A stretch of 64,000 nt of DNA, from NCBI GenBank assembly GCA_032622095.1, contig CP136069.1, positions 8,200,036 through 8,264,035 of the forward strand, read 5' to 3'. Source of the stretch: Siphonodentalium dalli (lineage: Eukaryota > Mollusca > Scaphopoda > Gadilida > Siphonodentaliidae). The translations under genes were made by a program, and so were the position numbers. Shown one piece after another: positions 53,306 through 63,528 of the stretch; position 1 is the stretch's first letter; every line of letters begins with the position of its first letter. The notes below the pieces were generated by a model. That model had not been told where the DNA came from. It worked only from the letters and a program-made list of their open reading frames with translations, and did no database searches.

Positions 53306-53457
53306 TACAGTAATGCTCTAATTAATCGACCTCTTAACCAAAGCAGAATTATGGGTAACTTTTCAGGATTTAGTCGGAAATATTTCCGACTAAATCCTGA
53401 AAAGTTACCCATAATTCTGCTTTGGTTAAGAAGTCGATTACTTAGAGCATTACTGTA
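53306..53457. mobile_element. C foldback, 152-bp loopless palindrome
   Basis: TACAGTAATGCTC to GAGCATTACTGTA with the centre TTTAGTCGGAAATATTTCCG and no loop. Both arms share the ACCAAAGCAG / CTGCTTTGGT variant. Confidence 0.95.
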
Positions 53458-53519
53458 GGACACCATGTGACAATAAAGGCTGCCTATCTTTTTTTTTTAT
53501 AATTTTTTTACAATTTTAA

Positions 53520-53740
53520 TATATTTTATTATATAATATCGGCCCCTGGCACTCAAAGGGTTAATAAAAGTTAATGCGACACAATATGCCCGACTGATGA
53601 AACCTATCGGTGATAATATCCCCAACCTGACATGTACAGAGTTAATTCCCCTGATGGAGCAAGCGCATGTAAATCATTTTTTTGGCAGAGCTGAGGTGGG
53701 CTGTCACAGAATGCATGGTTACGTAACACAACACAACAGC
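53520..53740 (+). repeat. B right-end scrap and local duplication, empty copy
   Basis: 'tcggcccctggcactcaaagggttaa' (53538-53564) is a B end. 53570-53705 parallels 51955-52350 but reads GCATGTAAATCATTTTT where the other copy has TTAA-B-TTAA. Confidence 0.82.
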
Positions 53741-53763
53741 CTTCTGGAATGTATACTCTGCAT

Positions 53764-54221
53764 CAAGCCTGAGTTTAGTGTGCCTGTCATTTGCAAAATG
53801 AGGTCCCCAGAGGGTGAATTTAGTGATGTATTCCTCATAGCGGGCTAGCATCTGCAAACTCACCCTCTAGGGACCTCATTCTGCACGGCTTCATCTGCTA
53901 TGGGCGACATAGACTCAGATTGAAGTTCCCAAATGGTGAATATTGTGATGTACATCCATTGGGAACCTCAATTATGCAATGTGTTGTCTGCCAATTTGGG
54001 GATATAGATAAATTAACTAAAAAGGAAATATTATCTGTGAAGAAGTTTCTATAAAAATTTGATAATTAAGAAACTTTCCAGAGAAGATGCGGCCTGAGCG
54101 GAATGAGGTCCCCCGGAGGGTGAATTTAGTGATGCTAGCTCGCTATGCAGGATAGCATCACTAAACTCACCCTCTGGGGGACCTCATTCTGCTAATGACA
54201 GGCATAATAAACACAGGCTTG
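53764..54221 (+). mobile_element. D element (subtype 1), complete, 8-bp target duplication
   Basis: CAAGCCTGAGTTTAGTGTG to AACACAGGCTTG, flanked by CTCTGCAT at 53756-53763 and 54222-54229. Two palindromes and the standard interior. Confidence 0.95.
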
Positions 54222-54318
54222 CTCTGCATGTCATCTGGGCATGTTAGTTTCTACATGTAATAATGAAATCCATGATGGCCCGCAACAACATCCAATGTTT
54301 TGAGGGTGCTTTCTTCAT

Positions 54319-54723
54319 TTAACCCTTTACCCAACAGAACGGCCCTGTGCCAATGCATTCTCTTATATATGCGAGTCGACCATAGGTCGCCTCGCATATA
54401 TAAGAGAATATTATGCATTGGCTTAACACATTAAAAATTATAAAATTATTAAAGAATGTAAGAAAAAATGGTAAAAAGTGTTAAAAAAAGATTTTTTTTA
54501 GGCCAATGCATTCTCTTATATATGCGAGGCGACCTATGGTCGACTCGCATATATAAGAGAATGCATTGGCACAGGGCATAACTGTAACTATCACAATGTG
54601 GTCAAGGAGCCGGTTCCAATGATATCCATCTTTGTATGGTTCTATTGAGACAGACCGAAGATATTTTAGGCTGTTGAAACTTTATTTGGCCGGTTTTGGC
54701 CGGTTTGTTGGGTAAAGGGTTAA
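54319..54723 (-). mobile_element. A element, complete
   Basis: TTAA ends, both TIRs, hairpin 1 with a 4-base insertion (GAATATTATGCATTGG), hairpin 2 intact. Confidence 0.93.
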
Positions 54724-54856
54724 TAATGTAATCCACAGGGACCAACCAGCCAAGAGGGTGACATTGAAGACATCTTCTCTATAAAATGTGCCACTTCTCC
54801 CAATATTATCCCAGGGAGAAGTGACTTTTCTCTCATATACCAGTAGGCAGTATGTA

Positions 54857-55057
54857 TACAGTAATGCCCTAAGTAATCGACTCCTTAATCACAGCAAAAT
54901 TATGGGTAACTTTTCAGGATTTGGTTGGAAATATGGCATGTTGCCATTCATCGGAAAGCTTTGCGATGGCAGCAAGCCATATTTCCAACTAAATCCTGAA
55001 AAGTTACCCATAATTCTGCTGTGGTTAAGGAGTCCAGTTACTTAGGGCATTACTGTA
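54857..55057. mobile_element. C foldback, complete
   Basis: TACAGTAATGCCC to GGGCATTACTGTA. Both arms share the TTGGTTGG/CCAACTAA-type variation near the inner stem. Confidence 0.9.
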
Positions 55058-55115
55058 TATGCCAACATCATACATGTACATTGTAATTGAAATGTATTCA
55101 CTGATTATAACAATT

Positions 55116-55315
55116 TACAGTAATGTCAGGTAATGTCCTAAATAATCGACCCCTAAACCACAGCATAATTATGTGAAATTTTTAAGGATTTAGTCTGAAA
55201 TATGGCTTGTTACCATTCATCAGAAATTCTCACCGAGATCTTTCCAATGAATGGCAGCAAGCCATATTTCCAACTAAATCCTGAAATATTTCCCATAATT
55301 CTGCTGTGGTTAAAT
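55116..55315. mobile_element. C foldback, right end lost at a satellite
   Basis: TACAGTAATGTC start, both arms diverged; CTGCTGTGGTTAAA then runs into the 42-bp array. Confidence 0.82.
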
Positions 55316-56120
55316 CCGTCTTGGTAATTATAATCCATATTAAAGCAATAGAGTTATCACTCTTGTTAATTAAAATCCATGTTAAATCAATAGAGTTATC
55401 CTTCTTGGTAAGTATAATCCATATTAAAGCAATAGAGTTATCCTTCTTGGTAATTATAATCCATATTAAAGGAATAGAGTTATCCTTCTTGGTAATTATA
55501 ATTCATATTAAATCAATAGAGTTATCCTTCTTGGTAATTATAATTCATATTAAATCAATAGGGTTATCCTTCTTGGTAATTAGAATCCATATTAAATCTA
55601 TAGAGTTATCCTTCTTGGTAATTATAATCCATATTAAAGCAATGGGGTTATCCTTCTTGGTAATTATAATCCATATTAAATCTATAGAGTTATCCTTCTT
55701 GGTAATTATAATCCATATTAAAGCAATAGAGTTATCATTCTTGGTAATTAGAATCCATATTAAATCAATAGAGTTATCCTTCTTGGTAAATATAATCCAT
55801 ATTAAAGCAATAGTTATCCTTCTTGGTAATTAGAATTCATATTAAATCAATAGAGTTATCCTTCTTGGTAATTAGAATCCATATTAAATCAATAGAGTTA
55901 TCCTTCTTGGTAATTAGAATCCATACTAAACTTTCTGACTGCAGGTATATTATGACTGAATGAGTTATCCTTCTTGGTAATTAGAATCCATATTAAATCA
56001 ATAGAGTTATCCTTCTTGGTAATTATAATCCATATTAAAGCAATAGAGTTATCCTTCTTGGTAATTAGAATTCATATTAAATCAATAGAGTTATCCTTCT
56101 TGGTAATTAGAATCCATACA
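55316..56120 (+). repeat. Satellite with a 42-bp unit, about 18 copies
   Basis: Unit AATAGAGTTATCCTTCTTGG plus TAATTA(T/G)AATCCATATTAAA(G/T)C. The period is divisible by three and the unit lacks stops in one frame, so long open frames appear that are not genes. A 40-bp non-repeat phrase ('actttctgactgcaggtatattatgactgaatg') interrupts at 55926 and recurs at the right edge. Confidence 0.93.
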
Positions 56121-56310
56121 AAACTTTCCGACTGCAGGTATATTATGACTGAATGTGAAGTCTCTCAGTTCAATGTGGATATGAATTGTTGTGTCGATAT
56201 ATAAGACTTTTTGCAAAAAGTGGGCTAGTTGTGGGAATCCAAGAAAAACCTCAGTCGATCGGGTTCCACCAGTTCCATCATGCATATGAAAGGCTCAATT
56301 TTTTTTTTTT

Positions 56311-56783
56311 TACTGACTGTCAAAATGGCAGGCACCAAATGGATGGTGTTGGTCATTTCAAAATGGTGGCTGTCAAAAATCAGATGTACTGTATCAGACA
56401 GTATTTAAATTTTCAATTGACTTATTATTCGTCAATGATGCACACATTTTAGTTAGTGTCCACCCAGGAAAAACCAATGTTATTTTTGTTTTCAAAAGTT
56501 CAAAACTTCCATTACGTTGATTAATAATAAATACACATGCTATTCACAAACAACATAAAATTATGTTGTTTGTGAATAGCATGTGTATTTTATATTCACT
56601 CCGAATTGATCTGAAATTTAAAAAGATTTATTTTTTACTTTCACTGTCTGATTTGGCCAGTACAGCAGCTCCTTGGACGTACCCAAACAGATACAGATTG
56701 TTTAAAAATATGCATTGGACGAAATGTCCGACAGATACAGAAGTGCACTGGACATAAGCTATTTTTCGTCGGACAATGAGCCA
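56311..56783 (+). repeat. M dispersed repeat, copy 2, with a local snapback
   Basis: Collinear with 46694-47130. At 56541-56590 it contains an extra inverted duplication, ATGCTATTCACAAACAACAT / ATGTTGTTTGTGAATAGCAT, absent from copy 1. Confidence 0.88.
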
Positions 56784-56848
56784 TGTGCATATGTTTTTCC
56801 GATTTCTCCTAACCCCATGACATGGATCATACTTTCCATTAAAATTTT

Positions 56849-57480
56849 AGACTGAGTCTATGTCTTCCATAGCAACTTCTTGACATAGATTCTATTTCTT
56901 TTATCTCACCTGAGACAAAGTCTCCAGTGGAGCTTTCGTCATCACTTCTCGTCCGTCGTCCATCCATCTGTCTGGTCATCCGTCCGTGTTTACTAATGTG
57001 ACTACTTTTGTGGCTAAGATTGTGTGAAATGGATATTTATACTTGTGCATAACTTCCGTTGCGTGGCTAGCCACGTAACAGCTTTCAGATGGACATTCAA
57101 AAATGATCTATTTGGCCTAATCAGCTTAATTTAATTTTGTAGTCACTCAAAATTTGGAAACAAAAAGTCCATAGATTTAGACATCCATGACCTGTCAATA
57201 GGAGATATCGGACACTGATGGACATTTATGTGGCTAGCCACCCAATCACAGACCTGTCAGTTTCTCATTCCACTGTCCCAGTAGCTGTGTGCAAGTTTTT
57301 GAGTTTTAATCAGCTTCTTCTGCTATAATTCCAACATGTTATGAATCCATAATCTGGAGTTTTATCACTATCTACTACTTGATAGCCACATAAAATTTTA
57401 TGGCTACTTGAGAAGCCACATAAAAACTAAAGCCACATTACCATTTCTAGCCACATAGGTCGGAGCCACATATCTACCCA
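56849..57480 (+). repeat. D interior scrap, then GTCCGTCGTCC-rich repeat with 'gccacata' motifs
   Basis: 'agactgagtctatgtcttccatagc' is D interior. From 56910 'cacctgagacaaagtctccagtggagctttcgtc' opens a dispersed repeat containing TGGCTAGCCACGTAACA and several 'agccacata' strings. Noncoding. Confidence 0.5.
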
Positions 57481-59300
57481 TTTGTTCGTCCGTCCGTCCA
57501 TCCGTCCGTCCGTCAACAATTCTTTAAACATCTTCTCCTCTGGAACCATAAGACCGAATGGGTTCATATTTGGTGTGGATATTCCCTAGGTGACTCTCAT
57601 TCAGATTTGTTCAAAATGAGGTCACTGGGTTAAATAGTTGCGAAGCCAGGGCCATAACTCTTTCCCACCATAGTAATTCTTTTAAACATCTTCAGAACGA
57701 TAAGACCGAATGGTTTCATATTTGGTGTGGATGTTCCCTATGTGACTCACATTCAGATTTGTTCAAATTTCACTTGGTGAAATAGTTGCGAAGCCAGGGC
57801 CATAACTCTTTCCCTCCATAGTAATTCTTAAAATGACTTCTTCTCAAATACCATTAGGCCAAATGGGTTCATATTTGGTATGAAGGATCCTTGGGTGACT
57901 GGGGTTCAGATTTGTTCAAATCAGGTCACTGGGTCAAATGTGGGTGGGGCCAGGGACATAACTCCAAATTGTTTTTGTTTGTTTGTAGATTAAACTCTTT
58001 AATAAAAAAAAAATATATATTATATATTAAAAAATAAAAGAATATTTAAAAAAAAATGTGATTGTTTTTTATTAAAAATATTTAAAAAAAGAAAAGAAAA
58101 CATTTGTATTTAACTCCATTGTCAATTATATATATATTTTGTTTAACATTTTTTGAAAATTGAAAAACTAATGCCATTACATTTTACAAGGTTGTGCCCC
58201 CTGGCCCTTCACTCAAGTTCACTGCTTCTGCCACCCAGTCCCAAAAAATAATATCTACTAAAATTCTTGACAGAATCATTAATAAGAAGCATTTACTTTG
58301 GCTCTAACTGTATGCGGGGTATGCCTACACATGTCAAGTGAAATCTGACATTTTTATAAACATTCCCTGGAGATTTGCTAGAGGTCATTAATTCCCAATT
58401 ACAACAACAATCTATCATATGTATTGTTCAAATCTTTCAACAGGACATTTAACACTCCCACATCCACCATCTCACTAGAACATATTTGGCAAACTTGAAA
58501 AGTGTCCTTTGAAAGAACCTGACCAGCTATATTTAGCTCATATTTAATATTGAGGCTCCTTTGGTGATTGGGATTCAGATTTGTTCAATCAGGGTCACCA
58601 GGTCAAGCAGCAAGACCAGCTACATTACTCTTTCTCTCCATAGTAATTCATGATATGTCTTCTATGCAAGAACCAAATGGCCTATTTTGCTTATATTTGG
58701 TATGAAATTACCTTGGGTGACAGATTTGTGAAAATGGGATCACAAAGTCAAATAAGGGCAGAGCCAGAGACATAAATATAGTAATTCTTAAAATATGTTT
58801 GCAAGAATTAGTTGGCTTATTTAGCATGGAATGTTGTTGTTTGACTGCAATTCAGATTTTTTTTAATGGGGTCACCTGGTCAAATAGGGGCCAAGTGAAG
58901 GACAGTTTCCCTCTTAATTTGCTTCCTTCAAAAGGACCATCAGGTCTATTTTACTGATATTTAGTATGAAGGGTTCTGGGATTCTGGGATTCAAATTTAT
59001 TCAGATGGGGTCACCAGGTTAAATAGGGTGGGACCAGGGACATAACTATATGTCTCTATAGTAATTCTTAAAATGTCTTCTCAAGAGAGGTTGGACTATT
59101 TAGCTTACATATAGTATGGAGGATCCTTTAGTGACTGAGATTCAGATTTGTTAAAATGAGGTCAACCTGTCAATAAATGGCGGGGCTATGGGGACTCCGG
59201 GAGTTAACACTTTTGTGTCTAATAAAATTGAAATACCAAATTCATTAAAACATCTACCTTGGAACCACCTGACTGATTAATCTGACATACATGTATGGTT
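57481..59300 (+). repeat. Y: degenerate array of ~150-165 bp units
   Basis: (CCGT)n start, then repeated phrases 'accgaatggtttcatatttggtgtgga', 'gtgactc.cattcagatttgttcaaa', 'agccagggccataactctttccc.ccatagtaattctta'. At least eight diverged units. An AT-rich, non-repeating block at 57980-58500 interrupts. Confidence 0.8.
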
Positions 59301-59679
59301 TTTGGGTCCATGGATAATTGGGCTTCAAACATGTCGAAATTGTTTTATAAAAAGGCGCTTGAGAGATTGGAAATTTCCAACAATTGAGAAAGTTTGAGGT
59401 GTCGGTTGTGAAATTCCAGCCTAAGATTTGGGAGTCTGAAGCCCGGTCGGGAGGGGACTTGTTGAGCTGGAGGAGGGGGGTGATCAGTAGTTTACAGTTG
59501 GTAATTTCAAAGTGGATTTTCAACAATCTACGTACGTGAATTCTCTCTAGCCACATATACTGTTTAGATCTACTTCTTTTAAAGTGATTATGAAAAGTTC
59601 TGACTGTTGTGGTCTCCAGAGTCCCAGTCTTATCAGTCATTGCAGTCTGGTGAGCAACCCCACAGTCATTGACTGTCTT

Positions 59680-59830
59680 GTTTAGTTTAGTTTCTCTTAT
59701 TCCCAAATTGGCAGATGACACATTGCATAATCAAGGTTCCCCAACTTCCCAATGGGTGTAGATCATAATATTCACCATTTGGAAACTTCAATCTGAGTCT
59801 ACATCTCCTATAGTATTATTATCATTTTAA
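59680..59830 (-). mobile_element. D interior fragment
   Basis: 'agtttctcttattcccaaattggcagatgacacattgcataatcaaggtt' to 'caatctgagtctacatctcctatag', without palindromes. Confidence 0.75.
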
Positions 59831-59857
59831 TGGAATGCATTAGGGAGGTTAACCCTT

Positions 59858-60730
59858 CAAGCCTTGAAATAGTGTGTCTGTCATCTGCAGAATGAGGTCC
59901 CCAGAGGTCGAATTTAGTGATGCTATTCCGCATAGTGGGCTAGCATCACTAAATTCACCATCTGGGGGTCTCATTCTGCTTATAGGCCTCATCTTTTCTG
60001 TAAAGTTTCTTTATTAACAAATTTCTATAGAAACTTCTACACAGATTCTATTTCTTTTTTAGGTTAGTTTCTCAATGTCCCCAAATTGGCAGACGACACA
60101 TTGCATAATTGAGGTTCTCGTTTTATAGAGCCCATATACAGAATGAGCAGGTGATGCCACAGTGTCCTGGGCCCACAAACAAGGTACCCCGCCTTGCTCA
60201 CCGGAAGCTTATATTATGCTAATGATGAACAGACAGTCTGCCGTAGGAGCAGTTTTAGCCAGTCAAAAATAAAATTAGTGTAAATAAAATTGTAGAGAAT
60301 CCTGAATATCATGAATTGATTACACGATGGTATACACTTACAAAGCCCAAAATTTACAACTATAAATTCAACAACAGTCGTAGTCAGGTTATATTGTTTA
60401 CATAAACATCGGAGGTGCCCTTGTTGTTAGCGGGAGTTATCGGAATCCACCGAGATCGCATCGGGCGCATACATTCCTATATTTTACATATTACCGCGTT
60501 ATCATATGCGTATTTTACATATTAAATATAGTATACATGTACATTACAATATTCACAATTTGGGAACTTAAATCTGAGTCTAGATCTTACATAGTAGATG
60601 AGACCGACGCAGAATGAGGTCCCCAGAGGGTGAATTTGGTGATGCTAGCCCGCTATGCGGGATAGCATCACTAAATTCACCCTCTGGGGACCTCATTCTG
60701 CAAATGACAGGCACACTTAACTCAGACTTG
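59858..60730 (-). mobile_element. D element with ~420-bp internal insertion
   Basis: CAAGCCTTGAAATAGTGTG (subtype 2 end), palindrome 1 (59888-59980), interior to about 60122. An unrelated block follows to about 60540 ('cctgggcccacaaacaaggtaccccgccttgctcacc'), then the rest of the interior, palindrome 2 (60609-60703), and a subtype 1-like right end TTAACTCAGACTTG. The ends belong to different subtypes. Confidence 0.8.
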
Positions 60731-60866
60731 CGATCAATGACCAAAACAAAAATTCAGTCAATTGGAATCATTACAGTGACATTTCCCCATATGGGATCAA
60801 ATTCAGTATCGGCTGTAAAAACTCTGCTACTGTCTAGACACTGAACAAACGGCAGTGTCTCCTTCC

Positions 60867-61313
60867 AGGTTACAATACACCAAATACAAATTAGTAGAGT
60901 GATTTCCCCTGGCACTACCAAGCTAGGATCAGCATAAAAAAAATTCTGGCAGCTGAATGGTCAATGATACATGGATGAAAAGTGTACGAAAAAATGCACA
61001 AAGGTGTTTCCCGTCGAGAAACATCAAATATAGCCACATGGTGAACGGTTATGGCTGTGCAAATGGCGAATAATTTATGGGAGGTGTTTGTGTCAATGTC
61101 ATTTTTTCCTCAGATTTAAGGGTAGTGTGACGTTTGTCAAGCTGCAGTGTGATCCACCACGTTTACAAGTACTTTTGGGCACATTTCCGTGTGTCTTAAA
61201 GGACGTTCTTTAATTTTAAATACTCGTGCAGGGTCAAAGCTTTCCTGCGAATACAGGCCAGCGGGATTTGTTAACACTGAGGCCTATGTAAATCATTTGG
61301 TGTATTGTAACCT
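60867..61313. mobile_element. Z: 447-bp element with ~19-bp TIRs
   Basis: AGGTTACAATACACCAAAT left and ATTTGGTGTATTGTAACCT right are exact complements. The interior has no frame. Target duplication unclear (TTCC beside each end). Single copy here. Confidence 0.75.
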
Positions 61314-61431
61314 ATTCCAGTGCCATGCAGCGCTCTGTGTAGATTGGTGCTAGGGTACTACTCTTGTATTGGTTGATAGTATGCATGTGTAAGTGTAAAT
61401 ATATATGTTTCAGAGTGACGATAGCTACAGT

Positions 61432-61530
61432 AATGCCCTAATTAACCCATATGGTGCCCCTCACAGACAGGAGCAGACGACAGTCAGTAATAGATCCTTC
61501 TATATATGTGGGGCTCTCTATGGGAGTTAG
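61432..61530. mobile_element. C start with a G element in its TTAA
   Basis: TACAGTAATGCCCTAA then TTAA, CCCATATGGTGCCCC, GCAGACGACAGTC, GTGGGGCTCTCTATGGG, TTAG. C does not continue afterwards. Confidence 0.7.
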
Positions 61531-61560
61531 CCATATATAGTACAGATTCATAGGATGATG

Positions 61561-62049
61561 TACAGTAATGCCCTAAGTAATCGACCTCTTAACCCTTTAC
61601 CCAACAAACCGGCCAAAACCGGCCAAATAAAGCTTCAACAGCCTAAAATATCTTCGGTCTGTCTCAATAACACCATACAAATATGGATATCATTGGAACC
61701 GGCTCATTGACCACATTGTGATGGTTATAGTTACGCCCTGTGCCAATGCATTCTCTTATATATGCGAGTCGACCATAGGTCGCCTCGCATATATAAGAGA
61801 ATGCATTGGCCTAAAAACAATTTATAATATTTTTCTACATTCTTTGACAATTTTATCATTTTTAATATGTGTTAAGCCAATGCATTCTCTTATATATGCG
61901 AGGCGACCTATGGTCGACTCGCATATATAAGAGAATGCATTGGCACAGGGCCGTTCTGTTGGGTAAAGGGTTAACCAAAGCAGAATTATGGGTAACTTTT
62001 CAGGATTTAGTCGGAAATATGGCTTGTTGCCATTCATCAGAAAGCTCTC
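61561..62049. mobile_element. C left arm carrying an A insertion
   Basis: TACAGTAATGCCC...CCTC-TTAA, A element, TTAA-CCAAAGCAGAATTATGG, ending after GAAAGCTCTC. No right arm. Confidence 0.9.
61589..61974 (+). mobile_element. A element, complete, inside C
   Basis: TTAA ends, canonical TIRs and two hairpins. Inserted at the conserved TTAA of the C left arm. Confidence 0.95.
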
Positions 62050-62099
62050 AACTAGACAGGCCTGAAATGTTTATGTCTATACTTATACATACCCTGTTA

Positions 62100-62310
62100 A
62101 GCAGGTAACTCTATCTACATATCTACAGCGTACTGGAAGCTTACGCCCCGAAGGGAGGAATTTAAACAGGAATTTTGCCATTCACCTGTTGATCGTTGCC
62201 CACAGTAGGGTTCTTTAACGTGCACACATTGTTGTACACGGGACAGCCATTAACGTCCCCACCCGATGGGACGGCGTGATCAAACCATGCAGTGTCATCC
62301 CTGTACATAA
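62100..62310 (-). repeat. Possible SINE-like conserved core
   Basis: 'gggttctttaacgtgcacac' then 'gtacacgggacagccattaacgtcccc' then 'cccgatgggacgg'. From memory, very similar wording (GTCCCATC...GTTAA...CCCGTGT...GCACGTTAAAGAACCC) occurs in widely scattered animal repeats. I saw no tRNA-like head or tail. Confidence 0.35.
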
Positions 62311-62417
62311 CACCAGGCGGGAGAGGATTATACCGCTTAACTAGTAATTTTGGAGCATTAATTCGGATTATGCATCATTATGGATAAAGAATGAAACTTG
62401 GTCCAGTTCATAACATG

Positions 62418-62634
62418 TACAGTAATGCCCTAAGTAATCGACCTCTTAACCAAAGCAGAATTATGGGTAACTTTTCAGGATTTAGTCGGAAATATGGCTT
62501 GTTCCCATTCATCGGAAAGCTCTCGGCGAGAGCTTTCCGATGAATGGCAACAAGCCATATTTCCGACTAAATCCTGAAAAGTTACCCACAATTCTGCTTT
62601 GGTTAAGAGGTCGATTACTTAGGGCATTACTGTA
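62418..62634. mobile_element. C foldback, complete, with matched arm variants
   Basis: TACAGTAATGCCCTAAGTAA to TTACTTAGGGCATTACTGTA. Both arms carry CGACCTCTTAACCAAAGCAG or its complement. Confidence 0.95.
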
Positions 62635-62956
62635 TTTGGTACTTTATGTGAGACAGCCTTTTAGTACATGTAATTGGTGATGTCCTGCTATAAACACACG
62701 ATGCTGAACTAAACACAGCTTTTATTTGACCATTTCATTGTTTTTTTCCTAGTCTATGTTTGCAATAAAACTGGACACGCATACCAGTGCACAACATTCC
62801 AGCTGAAAGCAGTACATATGTCACTTAAGGTGACAACCTTTCTGGCAATTGGCCACGGCATTGTCATACTTCAATCTCAATATAAATTTTATCCCAAACA
62901 TTAAACCTGGTATAATCTATTAGTGGTGTCAAACAGACTTTACGGTTTGGATGTAT
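62635..62956. other. Interval without recognised features
   Basis: No repeat or coding signal seen. Confidence 0.55.
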
Positions 62957-63398
62957 ACAGAATGTGTAGATCGTGCCATGAATCTCTGCTCTGGATAACG
63001 CCCATAGAGATCATATTCCACCAGTACAAAACCTTGGAACTTTTTAAAGTTTTTTGACAGGGAACCTCATAAAGTCGAAAATATTATGTGGGGAATATAT
63101 ATATTTCTTAGTCATTGTCTGTAATGTAATTCACTGTTTGTGAAGATCCCAAATCAAAATTTCACGATTTAAGTGAATTTGTGAGTGATTTTGCTTTGCT
63201 TCACTTGCAATTATGGAATTTTTCCGGGGCAATTAATTAAGGAACAGATAATAACCAACAAATACATTCCCGGCGTTTTTTTTTACTTTATAAAGTTCCC
63301 GGTCAAGACTTCAAAAAGTTCCAAGGTTTTCTACTGTTGGAACATGATCTCTACGGGCGCTAGCCAGAGTAGAGATTCATGGCATGATTTACATAATG
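62957..63398. repeat. K: long foldback, ~130-bp arms
   Basis: 'gccatgaatctctgctctgg..aacgcccatagagatcat' and 'aaaaccttggaactttttaaagt' on the left pair with 'acttcaaaaagttccaaggtttt' and 'atgatctctacgggcgctagccagagtagagattcatggc' on the right. About 100 bp of loop. A half copy is at 6439-6580. Confidence 0.9.
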
Positions 63399-63528
63399 TG
63401 CAGCTAGCACTATAGCTTAACATGATATTCAGCATCTCTTGGGTAAGCCTCTGCTGAGCCAAATAGATGCCAAGTCCCCCCCCACCCAGAGTGGAGAATT
63501 AATTCTTAGAGAGGAAAGTAACATTTTT

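Noticed and set aside
53306..53457. microRNA precursor interpretation of C or hairpin modules
   Set aside because: The stems are near-perfect DNA palindromes with tiny or no loops and occur in many copies. They could yield small RNAs if transcribed, but the sequence alone gives no precursor features.
55306..55833. 175-codon frame with a 14-residue repeat
   Set aside because: The 42-bp satellite unit is a multiple of three without stops in one frame. The frame has no start context or non-repeat domain and breaks where the unit is disturbed.
59254..59721. 155-codon minus-strand frame
   Set aside because: It overlaps the Y repeat edge and a D interior fragment. The composition is unremarkable and there is no family resemblance; a chance frame is more likely.
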